Below are positions 43,475 through 56,500 of a stretch of DNA of 64,000 bases, piece after piece. Below the pieces are notes generated by a model that was not told where the DNA came from, searched no databases, and was given only the letters and a program-made list of their open reading frames with translations. The stretch comes from Psettodes erumei. Its lineage: Eukaryota; Chordata; Actinopteri; Pleuronectiformes; Psettodidae. How positions within the stretch are numbered: the stretch's first letter is position 1; every line of letters begins with the position of its first letter. Location: assembly GCA_016785225.1 (NCBI GenBank), contig JAFBJZ010000623.1:1092501-1156500 (forward strand), in the 5' to 3' direction. Both the position numbers and the translations under genes were made by a program.

Positions 43475-45797
43475 TACAACTGAGAATATTAGACTGTTCT
43501 CACTGTTTTCAGCCAGGCTGTTCCATGGAGATAATCTAAGATAAACTTTTTGAAATAATGGCTCCAGATGTGCATTTGAATGAACTTTAATTGTCAGTAA
43601 TGTACTCCTTGAAGTTGAAAGAGAAGCAACAGTGTGACAAGTTATACAACAGAGGAAATCTGCTCTAGTGAAAGTCATTATATCTGCTGTCAGTTAGACC
43701 TAATGGAAAACAAATGGGTGCATACTAAAGTGAATCCTTAAACCACACTGATGATGAAATTATATGAATGTCCAACATATGCCTATGTTTCTGTTGAAAA
43801 GAAGTAACAGAAATATTTTTCACTGCTTTCATTCAGGTGTAAGGATGCTACTTATAACAGTTTTATTATTATAAAGTGTCAATGACTATGTGATTTCATC
43901 ATTGAATGGAATAATCCCATATAACCACTGAATACTGGTAGGTTGTAATCCAGTGTCGCATTCTGATAACTGTTTTGCATCCACAATGAGGTCCTTGTCA
44001 CTTTTAACTTATCATGGACCATTACACATGAGTCTGTCATAGCTTAGTTTCTCCCTGAATATGCATCGATCAGTGAGCCTTCCATCAGTTCAACGTTAAT
44101 GTCCCATTGAGTCCAGTCAAGTCGGTCCCTGGACTACTCCCTCACCTCCTTTTCTCACCCTCATCTCCTCTTGTGTGCTGTCCAGCTGGCTCTGACCTCT
44201 GACCCTTTCGCCCTCACTCCTGACCCCCAGGGACATTCCCACGGCACACGCTATTGTGTAGATCTCTCCATCGCAACCCAGTGGTCACTCCATCTGCATA
44301 TGTAGAGATTATGGTGATAAACATAATTCACTCTCACTTGGATCATTGTAATGCAGTCTAATTTGGCCTAATCTCAATTCAAGCATGATGTGCTACAAAA
44401 TTGAAATTTCTATATTAATGAAAGCTGTGTGAGCAATTTTCACGAGCTACACCAGATACAGAATGAAAAATATGAATAAAAAATTGGTTTGTTATATACA
44501 GTAAAATCTTTAGCACTCTACATACTTGACAGAATATCTTTACTAAATCAAAATGTTAAATATGGATACTTATTGATGCAATTCTGGGGTACAACATTCA
44601 GCTAAAGTTAATCCATAACTACAGTCCACAAACACACTTTTGGGGTAATAATTCAGAAACTTCTGTTGAAACTTCAAGAATCAAGAGCAAATATTTGTTT
44701 TTAACTTTACCTCTCTACCTGCCATGAACTCTTTTGTCTTTCTCCTCTCTCCTTTTCTTCGCTGGGTCTGCACCCCTCTGCAGATCCCTCCCGTCTTTTC
44801 CTCCTGTCACTTTCACAGTTAATTGTAGAAAAAGAGATTTTCTCTATTGAGACCAAGTCTCTTAGGTAACCCCACTCCTGCATGCAATGAGATGGACAGA
44901 GGGGAAGAGATGGCGAGGGGGACGTTGCAAGACAAACTCAACAAGCAGCGGTTGACGATGGATGCAAAGGAGAGCACACTTTATACTATCTAAAAAAATT
45001 TAGAATGAAAGATTATGGGTGTAATATTTGATATGCATAGGGACATGTGATTAATAGCTGCTTCTCCAGGACATTTATCAAGCTGATGATTATTGACACA
45101 TGATGTAAGTATTAAAATAGTTTACTTTTTCATTTGTCAATACAAGTTACAGTACTATTACACAAGTTTATAAATAAGAGAAAAAGGGAACTGGTTGATG
45201 TAAATGTTTTAAAAAAGCATTTAGTGATAGAAACATATAATCTCTTTAAGAAATAGTTGCTCTTTTTTGAATGTGTAGCTCACTTTCTTTTGACAGTTCA
45301 TTAGTTCATCAGCCTCCTTACAAGCAGCAACGACTTTTCACTGCATTTTATGAGGTGCATTTTTGCACTTGTTTTAATTTGTCTGTAATGTTTTATCAAA
45401 CTATCCATCCACTGCAGGTTTTACTCCCTGGGCTGAGAGATGCTTCTGAGGTTCTTCCAAAGTTTGACAGGGAGTCGGGTGTTGATTGTCCAAACGCAAT
45501 TCTTGTATTACTTCTCCATATCTAGGAGTTGTGGATGGACATCATGCTCCCAACTCTTGTTTACATCATCTTAGCTCTTTATTCCAGAGATCAACATCAG
45601 AATTAATTCAATACCATGAAGTTGTGTGGGAAAAAAGGGCATTTTAACTGTTGCTAAAAGTTCAATTTTTCAGGGTTGATAGATTGGAAACAGAATTTTA
45701 TTATATACAAGTGGAAATGTGTAATTATCAACAAATATGACTAATTATATTTTAGGTTTCTCAACTGAAATTCTGTTTTTCTTAATTTATATTGAGT

Positions 45798-46007
45798 TTT
45801 GTGTGCAGATTCTTCATCTCAGCCCCTAATGTGTTTCATGAGGGAGTTAGTGAGAAGTGGAAACTGTTGTGTGTGTGCTGATGAACAGGGAATCCAAATT
45901 GTTGAAGTTATGATACGAAAACTTACCCACTTGTGCAAAAAGCGAACAATTTAGACAGGACTGAGATATTGTTAACCTTATATTCTAATGTGCAGCTTAT
46001 TTTCTTA
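45798..46007 (+). pseudogene. Decayed duplicate of c4 exon 2
   Basis: Forty-one bases (45798-45838), covering the acceptor and exon start, are identical to 47889-47929 of the functional c4 exon 2. After a missing internal block of roughly 90 bases the similarity resumes (GTTGTGTGTG...) and runs past the donor into the following intron (AACAATTTAGACAGGACTGAGAT, then TTGTTAACC). Translation from the exon start meets TGA after about 25 codons, so it cannot serve as an exon. A 24-base word starting TTATCAACAAATATGA flanks the unit at 45725 and 46008. It is a relic of a local c4 duplication. Confidence 0.8.
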
Positions 46008-46985
46008 TTATCAACAAATATGATTAATTATACTGAAGGTTTTTTCCAATTAAGAACTGTTTTATAATTCATACTGTGTTTTAAATTCCCTCTTGCAGGC
46101 TACAACTGTCTCAAAGGCAGCAGCAGATGACTGACATTTCATTTCTTCATAAAGTTCCGTTGTAAGCGTAAAGTCGTAACTGTTTCATTTCTTTTTGGTG
46201 TTTCAATATTATATTACCTTGAAGAAACAAATAACCTAAACAAACAAGGAGATGATATGGCACAGGGCCACATGGATGTTTCTCCCATGTGCCAAACAAA
46301 ACTTGATTATATAGGATCATGAGTTACCCATTTTAATTAGACTTTAACTAGGCCGGTTTTATTGCAATTTTCCATAAAATTTCAGTTGTTTGTTATTACT
46401 GTTATATTATTTAATTTAGACACGTTTAGATATGTATTTTACGTGACTGCACAAAAATGACTTAGAATTAAACTGGCAATTAAATCTCCAAAAATATTTG
46501 AGAAGGCCCCAGCAAGGCAGAAAACTGAGGCAAAATTTCAGAAATTTTATGGATCAGTGCCATGTTCAGGTATGTGTTGCCATTTGCACAAGAACCTTTT
46601 GTTTAAGTAACTTTTTTTCTTCAGAATATTAATGTTGAAAAACAATAAAGTTTTTGACATAATCTCTGCGTCTTTGTCATTACTAATATACTGCTCTATT
46701 TTGCCATATCATAACAACAATGGCTTTTTTTTTGGCTAATTTTTCAAATTCCATTCAGCATGTCAGTTCACTGAGGAAAACAGAAATGATATGGATAACA
46801 CCATAAGTAACCTACACAGGACATTTTGATGGTTTATAAGAGGCTTTAGTTATTTATAAGAGATGTTAAAAGAATGTGGTTAGCAGAACTGAAGAGATTT
46901 TCAGATTTACTTGAGGTAAGGTATAATTTACAAATCATCCCTGAATAATTTGTTGCCAAATAAAGTGTCCAGCCCAAACCCAAAG

Positions 46986-47067
46986 AGCCAAAAAAGGAGT
47001 TCTTGAAAATCACATGATTTAGGGGAATCTAAGTCATGTGATTTACAAGAACTGCTGTTTTGGCTGG
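46986..47067. repeat. Imperfect palindrome upstream of c4
   Basis: Two arms of about 35 bases (46986-47020 and 47031-47067) pair around a 10-base loop. The inner arms AAATCACATGATTT and AAGTCATGTGATTT differ at only two or three positions, and the outer parts contain AGCCAAAA / TTTTGGCT. It may be a small fold-back transposon remnant or a regulatory hairpin. Confidence 0.65.
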
Positions 47068-47102
47068 CAAATCTGCAAGAATCAGAGAGGGGGCAGATAC
47101 AC

Positions 47103-47142
47103 ATTGTGCAATAGAAACAAATAGCCAACTAGTGCTATAAAA
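47103..47142 (+). promoter_or_regulatory. c4: Candidate c4 promoter: C/EBP-type site and TATA box
   Basis: ATTGTGCAAT at 47103-47112 fits the palindromic C/EBP site used by liver acute-phase genes. TATAAAA at 47136-47142 lies 24 bases further on. Transcription would start near 47165-47175 and give a 5' leader of about 375 bases to the ATG at 47547. Inference from motifs only. Confidence 0.4.
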
Positions 47143-47546
47143 TGGATGTGGATAGGACTGGATAAAATAAAAGTTGTTGTTATGTGAAATGCATTTGTCA
47201 GTCCATGCTATCTGATCTGTATTTTAACCTCATATTTTGGATAAATGTGTTCAGATCTCCTACTTTTATTTATGCAGAAATGTACACACTTCTGAATCAA
47301 AGAGCATGTCACACATCTATACACATTAGTTTCCATGTTACATGTGACAGCATGATGCTCTTTCTCAGTGTATGTATTGCCATTTGGCACTTGTCCACTG
47401 AGACTGTGGAATGACAGCAGTGATGTAATTTTCTCAGATGAACAAAAACAGGGGGAGGGCATTAAAACACCCATTGAATGAGAAACACAAAACCCTGGTT
47501 GATCAGAATCCTGTGTTAGAGCAGGCAAAGAAATCGGAGCTGCACA

Positions 47547-50500
47547 ATGAAACACCATATTACTTCAACACTGTTCCTGATCTTGACTGTGGGTTTGGGG
47601 TGCTCAGCAGAAAACAGGTAAATGCAGGAATACCTTCTAAAATATAGATTATGTGATAATGTAATGTAATGGCAACCTATTTGTGCTTAATACAAAGAGG
47701 TTTCAAAAATATCTGTCTTCAAGTATTTGTAAATAATTTTTGTGTATTTTCAGTCTAATATATTTTACTGTCTCATCATAATGTAATAGATAAGACAAAA
47801 TCTTCTGTATTGCAGATATCTATTGGCAAAGAAGTAGATGAATGCAAAATATAGCAATGAAGGATACACTAAGAGCTGTTTTTCACTCTTTGTGTGCAGA
47901 TTCTTCATCTCAGCCCCTAATGTGTTTCACATGGGAGTTAGAGAGAAAGTGTTTGTCCAGGTGGGAAAGCCTCATCTTAACCATCCTGTCACTCTCCACC
48001 TGGAACATGAGACCAAAAATACCATCGTGTCTGCGAAGGAAACGGTTGTGTGTACTAATGAACGGGACATCAAAACGGTCGAACTCATGGTATGAAAACT
48101 TCCCCTCTAACACAAAAAGCAAACAATTTAGACAGGACTGAGATGTTGTTAACCCAAACCTCTAATGTTTATCTTTACAGATAGACAGGGATACTATGGC
48201 AAGACTGAATCCTCCAAAATATCAACCTTCCTACCTTTTACTTGTAGCAGACAGCCCGTCCATTGGTGGCAGGAAGATAACAAAGGTCCTGGTATCAAAA
48301 CACAGGGGCTACATCTTCATTCAGACTAATCAGCCGGTCTACAACCCAACACAAAAAGGTAAAGAAAGAAAGTCATTGATGTGAAATAACTATACATCCT
48401 ATAACAGTGATTTCATTTAAGCAGTTTCTGTTGATTATATTCTCTTCTAGTGAGTTACAGGATATTCACTCTTGACCACACATTCAGGCCTCATGAGGAA
48501 GCGTTCCACATATCAGTTTTTGTGAGTGGATGAATCTTCTTTAGGAATAAAGAGGCTTTTGAATGATCTGCGCTAATAATTCAGGCGGTCATCATTTTAT
48601 GACAGAATGCTGCTGGAAAGAAAATAATGAAGTCCCTCAAGACTGCAACAGGAGGAATTATCAAAGGCATATTCCCCATACCTGATGTTTCTCAGTATGT
48701 TATGACAGATTTGAAATAAACTTTGACCTACACTTTATGGCAGCACAACTGACTGTGACATAATGAAAAATGTATGTTTTATTAACAAAGAATGGGCACA
48801 TGGAAGATCAAAGCACACTATGAAGGTGATGAAGCAAATGCTGCTACTCAAGTGTTCCAGGTCAAAAAATTTGGTAAGCTAGTAATTTGATCATTGTATT
48901 GACCTTTTTTTCTAATCTAATCTAAATTCTTTTATCTAATAACATTTATCTTGTTATACACCCAAGTTTTACCAAGTTTTGAGGTGAACATCGCGATGGA
49001 GCACAACTATATTTTGTTGAATGCTGAACAGTTTGTCTTCACCATCTCAGCCATGTAAGTATTGAATCTGAAGTAATGAATTAAATGTGCTTCTTCTGTC
49101 TTTCTGTTAAAACTGTAATAATACATTTTCAAACAATTACCCAACTTTGGCATTCACATCCACAGGAGCATAATTAACATTACATAATGCTAATGTAACA
49201 TAAAAACACACACCAAGGCTCAGCATTATACCTTGATTTCCAAATTAATTAGCTAACAGCAATTTCAACCATAAAGTAAATCAGCTCCATAAAGTTGAAT
49301 AGTAACAGAAGCAATAGTTCCATTCCACAAAAAAAACGTGTCTCAAATACATCGCCCAAAACCCCTACTAGCTTCAGGTGAGTAATCAATAAAAAATGTT
49401 AAATATAAACAGTAATTCATTCAAATAATGACCATAACAATATCAAAACTATTCATAGGCAACATAATAACAACGTCATGAAAAATGTCACTGTAGAGCG
49501 AGGCATTATAAACACAATGAAAAATGTTATAGCATAGTAATGCATAAAAACGTCATAAATTTGCCATAGTACAGTAATGGGGAAAAATGTGATAAACTTT
49601 ATAGGATAGTAAGGTATAAAAAGGCATGAAAAATGCCATAGTATAGAATGGCATAAAAAATAACATGAAAAATGTCATAGTAGAATAAGACAAACAAATT
49701 TTGTAGTAGAGTAAACACAGAAAGGTTCTGAGATATGGCTCAAAATGTAAAGTTGTGCCCTGTCTAATGATGTTGAAAAATCTTTCTCGATATGGATGCA
49801 GATCATTCCCAAAATTTAATGGCTCCTTTGTTACACAAAGAGCTGCTGCTGTTTAAAAAATTATTGAAAATCCCTCTATTACTTTCTGCGTAATCCTGCG
49901 AGCAGACAGTCACACAGACAGGCAAACAGACGAAACCAAAAACAACCTCCTTGGCGAAGACTATAATCAGATAATTATTTCGCTCACCTGCTGACTGGAC
50001 ATCCCCTATTCACTGTCCTTTTTAATCAACCTGCTCTTTAAAAAAAAATCTGTCTCTTTAGCTGCAAAATAAAAATAATGTCTGGCCGGTTGTAAAATCC
50101 CAAAGCAAGCTCTGTAGAGCTGTGGAAATGTAATGCTACTAAAAGAGATTTCTTTTATATTAAACATAGTCATTTGATCCGCTTTAATATTGAGATTTTG
50201 ATTAAGTCAGTTTCAGTCATAAGCAAAAATCACAGCTTAGTTTACAACATAAGCTACTGTCATAGCTGAAGTGATTGGTTGTGACTCTTGTTTGTCTTAA
50301 CTTCAAAAGTCACCATTTCCAATGATTTTCTTTTTAGGTATTCACATGGTGACAAAGTTAAAGGGGCTTACCACTGCCAGTTCGGAGTGGTAGAAAAAGA
50401 AAGAACTCATGGGGCGGGGAAAAAGCCTCTCTTTATCAGGGGACTGGGGCTGACTGGTTCGGTGAGGAAACAGCAGTTTACAGAAATTTTAAAATGCATC

Positions 50501-53500
50501 TCATATCAAGATCTGAGGAAAGATAATCTATGGACACATTGCAGCTCTTAATTGTTTCAATATTTGAAAATGAACATGTTATGCCACTGTTTGCAGGTCC
50601 AGGATGGATTTGCAAGAGTTGCTCACCATACAGCAAAGATAAACAATCAACTCAAAAATGAGCTGAACCAAACCCTCTCTGATATGCAGCAAAGTGGAGC
50701 ACAACTCTATGTGGCGGTATTTGTCACCAACAAACAAAGTAAAGGACACTGTATCACACCATATTAAGAGTAAACAAACTTCCAGAAAAGCCAAAAACTG
50801 AATTCATAATATTTATTTATTTATTATTTATTTATCTTTTTTTTTTGTTGGTATTAATCTACTATGGCTTAGAGAGAATATATTTGATGACATGTGCAAA
50901 TTATCAGAATCCAAAATACTTGTATTTGTAATATGGTATTTAATGTCAGATGTGTTAAGACACAGCAGTTTGACTCACACTTTACATAACCTTATGTAAA
51001 CTTCAAGGGTGCTTAGACTTTGTCATTAAATATAGTTAAAGAGATCAAAATTAATCTCCACAATCAAAGATTTTATTGAAGTATTTTACAAATGTACAAA
51101 AAAATATTTGATATACCCCATAGAAATATTATTTATTATAGCAGATGACACATCCCAAGAAGTACCTTATTTTGACATAAGACTTTATATTACATATTAT
51201 ATAATAATAGGAATTTTAATGGCAGGCAATGCCACTGCAGGAATCTAGCATTTTGAAACAACAAGATCAAGAATAATTCCTTTACTACTACTGTGAATAA
51301 TTCAACAATGCTTTATCTCAACATTTAAGAATGTGCCACATCGTATTTGAGAGAGTATGAGAAGAAGAAGAGGAAGGTATTGGGACCACAATTGTGGTTT
51401 TTCATTGCTGCTGATTTCATAATGTGCATTTGTGCTCCAGGTGGTGAAATACAAGAGGCAGAAGTTTACATGCCCATTCTCTCCCACAAATACACCATGG
51501 ATCTCTCTCGAACTCGCTCATACTTCCTTCCTGGATATCCACTAGATGTGGGGGTATGCATGAGACTTACAAATGGGTACACAGCTACGTACATGGATTT
51601 GATGTTTTTGCATTTGCGTTTTGCACGTAAAAGATTTTGTTTGTTGTTTATAGGTGGTCATGCGTGCCCCAGATGGCTCTCCAGCAGCCGGTGTGCCAGT
51701 CAAGATTGATGTAGCATTGTCTGCAGAGCAATCGTTTCATGGCATCACTGACCAGGAGGGGGCAGTGTTTTATACTTTTAATATTCAACCTGCACCTCAG
51801 ATTACTGTTGATGTTAGTAACTCCAGACCCAGTTGAAGGTATTCTAAAATTTGCTTTGCTTTTATTTACTTTTAACTGTTTCCACCTATGACTCCAAAAG
51901 GTGACCGCAGATGGCTTGCAGCAGAGGAAAATAATTAGACGTGCTTCATCTCCCAGTGACAGCTACCTTTACATGAGTGTTACCAACAAGCAGTACTTTG
52001 TAAATGATTTACTTGAAGTAACATACAACACCGTGAATGGCCCAAGAGAGGGGTTTATATACTATATGGTGAGTCATATCAGATTAAATGCAACATGGTG
52101 CATTTTGAGAAAGAGGAGCAGCAGATGTCATGATTAAACATTTTTGATTGTCTCTGTTGCAGGTTCTAAGCCGTGGGATCCTTATCAAAAAGGGTTCTCT
52201 CTCATTGGCCAGTTCAGTTAAAGACAACCTGCAGATAACACATGATATGGTTCCATCCTTCCGTCTGATTGGTTACTTCTACAACCAGAGAGGTGATATC
52301 ATTGCTGACTCGGTGTGGATAGATGTCAGGGATGAATGTGAGATAAAGGTCAAGGTGAGTAAACAGAACAGATAAGAGTGACACAGTGGACAAACTCTTC
52401 TGACTCTGCATCTTAATATCAGTATTCAATATACATAGTACACTTTTTGTATAGTTTTGAATTTGTTACAATTGTAGCGGGGAGATGTTGTAAGAGGTAT
52501 ACAAAATGTAAAGATTATAATTTGCTAACACAATATACTACTCCTCCACTCCATGTTATAGTCTACATTTACAGTAGCCTATATATTTTATTTATTTTTT
52601 GTTTTAATGTAATCATTGAATTAACCTTGACCTTGGACAACAGCATATACAATTCTTTGTAATATCTTAACTGCAATTTAGGTAGAACAAAAAGGATCTT
52701 CACAGCCTGGACAACAGTCAGTATTAGAATTTGATTTACATGGTCAGAGAGCCAAAGTGGCTTTGCTTGCTGTGGATAAGGCCTTCTACGCTCTCAATGC
52801 TGATAATAAACTCACAGCCAAACAGGTAGCACTTTCACACACTCCTTTTTATACTTTCTATCTCATAAATTATGCAGATATTATTTATTTAACAATTCTG
52901 TAAATCCAGTTCTTGGTCACATTTTTTAGGTGTTTTCCAGTATGCAGTCATATGACCTTGGTTGCTCATATAGTGGCGGATCTGACGCAGCATCAGTACT
53001 AAAAGATGCCGGCTTGGCATTTGTATCTCAGTCCCAGTCAGTGTGGAGAAGCGGTATGAGAAAAATAATTATGTTTTTTTTAGCAATACAAATCCTTATT
53101 TGTAAGTATCTAAATAAATGACTTTTTGTAATTCTATATTTTTGGTTCAATTCCTCAAATATGAAGAGCTTGCCATTATTGTTTTTCACTATGTGCTTTC
53201 ACTATGTGATGTAATATAAACGTTAAAGGGGAATTGAGAAAATTAGATTTTCAATTCATTTTCAATTGAGCATTCAGGCATTATATTTCTCACATTATTT
53301 CAGATTAGTTATAGATAATTACATTCACATTTAACTTGGAATTTAGAGAATATGAGAAATACGCAGATGATATCTGATAGCCTTGTGCCGTGAAGTGGTT
53401 CTGTGACCAGAATAAACAGTAACACTGAAAGGCTCCAGCTCTGGTGTTATTCAGGATTAAGCGGGAAAGGATCATTTGAATAGTTTATTTATTTTATTGT

Positions 53501-56500
53501 ATATACCCACGTGATACTGTTTAACATTGTTTTAAACCTAGACTGGCTGTGTGATGAGAAAGCACCAACGCAATCAGTATCTGCAACCACTTATGCAAAA
53601 ATTCCCTTTTTGAAAAATGATTTTTTAAAATAAAAATGACAACTATCTAAAGCAGTGATACAGGTACTCAGCCCTTGAACTTTTATCTTGTTATGTATTC
53701 TACTTCTTCAGGTTTTCGCTGTGATTCACAAGCTGCACGGCAAAGACGTTCTGTGGACATTCAGCAGGAAATGATGTCTTTAAGTAAGACAACATTCCAG
53801 CATTACAACTTTGGTTTGTGATAATTTTAAGACACAACTTGGCAACAATAATTTATGAAAAATGCAACTTTCCTTTTTCAATTTCAGGATCTAACTTTTC
53901 AGATGAAAATCTTCAAGAGTGTTGTAGTCGGGGGTTTGCTCTTATCCCTATGACACTAACATGTCAGGAAAGAGCAATGAGGGTGTCTCTGGTGCAACGA
54001 AATCAACCTTGTGCAGATGCCTTTTTAAAATGCTGCCTTGAAGGAGAGCGTCTAAGACAAAAACAGATACAAGAGAATGCCCAGAAAGGCCTTGGCAGGA
54101 GTAAGATTAAATTGTCATGTGGACATTAAATACTTAATACACCTTTTAAAGTTGGCATTTAAAAGCTGTGACATGATTATCACAGATGGTAAGTACAAAC
54201 CCTCCTTTTGTCATTTGTTTTTTTTTATTTAGCCGGAAGCACAGCTGACATTGAACAGTTCTTCTTGGACACGGCTGCTCAGTACATACGAAGACTTTTC
54301 CCTCCGAGCTTTGCATTCACCGAATTTAATGTAAATGGGAAACAAAGGTAAGAGGTGGACAGTGGACTTTTAAGACTATCTCAAACATAGTTTTTTTCTC
54401 ATGAAATACAGTTGCTAGTTACAGCCACGAATATTGTCAGTGTGAGAATTTTTTCCACTTTTTAGTGTAAGTGAATCTGGTTAAATGCATTAGCTTAAGT
54501 CTGTAGTGTAAATTATAGAGGGGAAAAGCATTTGTGAGATGCATTTGACAGCTATTGATTTACTTCATCTCTACTGAAAACTTTTTTAGGCATTCTTTCA
54601 CTCTGCCTGATTCCATCACCACATGGGAAATTCAGGTCATCACATTATCTGCAGCCAGTGGTAATAATAGCTTCCAATTTGCATTCTTCACACGAGACAT
54701 ACATCTTGAATATTTGACAAAAGACCATCATATCAATAACTGCAACTCTCTTACTGTATGTTTCATTCAGGTATCTGTGTAGTTCCACCCTCTGAGGTTA
54801 AAGCAGTCAAGGATGCATTTGTGTCCCTGAGACTACCTTACTCAGTGAAAAAATATGAGCAAATATCCATTTCACCTGTAATCTACAACTATGTTGATGA
54901 CAGACTAGAGGTAGATGCAACCTAATGTTAATGTTAAATGGCATAAAAAACATTTACCACAAACCAGTTACCACTTACCGTACAAAAAATAATATATTTA
55001 GTTCTTCATGCTATTATTCTCTGTGGATGCCTGCGTTTTCATAGGTGGCAGTTCACATGGAGCAAACTGAAGGCCTTTGCTCCCCTGGTTCAGCCACTAC
55101 TACAGCTTTTGTTAACATTACTGTTGAGCCAAAGTCCTCCCAGTCTGTCTCTTTCTCTGCTGTCCCCATGGTAACCGGCTCTATACCCATCAAAATACGC
55201 CTCTATGATATAAAGAATGAGATGGGAATAGATGCAGTTGAAAAGACTTTGAATGTGCAGGTGAGTGAAAAAGACATCATCCTATCATTATTTTTATAAT
55301 AGAGGCCTACTAGCCAAGAAAAATGACAGAATGGCAAGGGACACACAGTAATTTCGCTCCCTGTTACCTTGTGTTGTAGACAGAAGGATTAGAGCAGAGA
55401 GCAGAGAAAACCCATGTGATTAAATTAGATGGTGAGTCGTTTCAGTATTCGTTAATGATACTTGCGTGATATTTGCCATTATTTTTATTCTTCAATATAT
55501 TACATTTGTACTAATTTATTTCTGTCTGTTGTGATAGGGAAGAGCACAAAGACCTTAACTATCGATGGAACTTTTCCAGATGAAACAGTTCCAGATTCCC
55601 TCTCCAATATTTTCATTTCAATGGAAGGCATGTACTGTACTATTTGACTCATACGCACATTTTGCAGATCTTTGTTAGTAAGTGTGTCTTACCTTTTCAC
55701 TGTTCTCACCCAACAGAACATGGATTTAGTTCACAAGCAATGAACCTTCTTTCCCCTAAGGTGGTTGCTCACCTCATCGTATTGCCTACAGGATGTTTAG
55801 AACAGACAATGGTTAGACTTGCTCCTACAGCTTCAGCCCTCCGCTACCTTGATCAAAGTGAGCAGTGGTTTAACTTGCCTGCTGGTGCCAGAGATGAGGC
55901 TCTTGATAACATTGAGAAAGGTACACATCACACATGAAGTTATCATGTATGTAACTGAGAGAAAAGAAGATACAAGTTTGTGATAAACTTAAATTGTGAT
56001 ATCATTTCTCAGGACCTAAGTAAGAGTTAATGTTGACTGCTCTGTTTGTCCATTAGCAGACTCTAAAGCCTGTCTGTTTCTGTCACAACAAAGTGTCTTG
56101 GTAACTACTGGCCAGATTACCATTCAATTTACTGTGGACAAGTATGGTCCCCAGATGACGAATTCTAATTGAATTCTTTTCTAATATGTTTGTTGACCTC
56201 TTGACCCATTCTCACTAGCAGCAACATCAGGCCAAAATTTGTATTTATTTACAAGAAATATCAAAATAAGATATACATGTTATTGCCTTGTTTGAATGTA
56301 AGTACATACTGAATAAGGAGAAAAATAAAAATAAGTATTTCAGGCATCTGATACTGTCATAAGTGGAAAAACAAGGCATGGAAGCATCATTTAAAAATGG
56401 TTTTAAAATGGGATTACCACATAGTTTGCTCTCTCAGAGTTGGACTTTCTCTTAATGGAAGCCTTTGTTGTGATGATCTTACAGGCCTCTTAGAGATCAA

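Larger units (their letters stand above)
43491..47102. other. Intergenic region upstream of c4
   Basis: Mostly AT-rich DNA without a recognised gene. It includes a pyrimidine-rich, more GC-rich patch near 44100-44300 and 44700-44950 that I could not identify, the decayed c4 exon-2 copy (45798-46007) and an imperfect palindrome (46986-47067). Confidence 0.5.

Noticed and set aside
43141..44960. Possible gene fragment in the GC-richer patches upstream of c4
   Set aside because: Searched in all frames for domains, splice pairs and lectin or complement similarity; none was found.
46866..46916. ATG-led stretch ending in GTAAGG as an alternative first exon of c4
   Set aside because: It lacks a hydrophobic leader and leaves phase 0, whereas exon 2 needs phase 2; the exon at 47547-47617 satisfies both.
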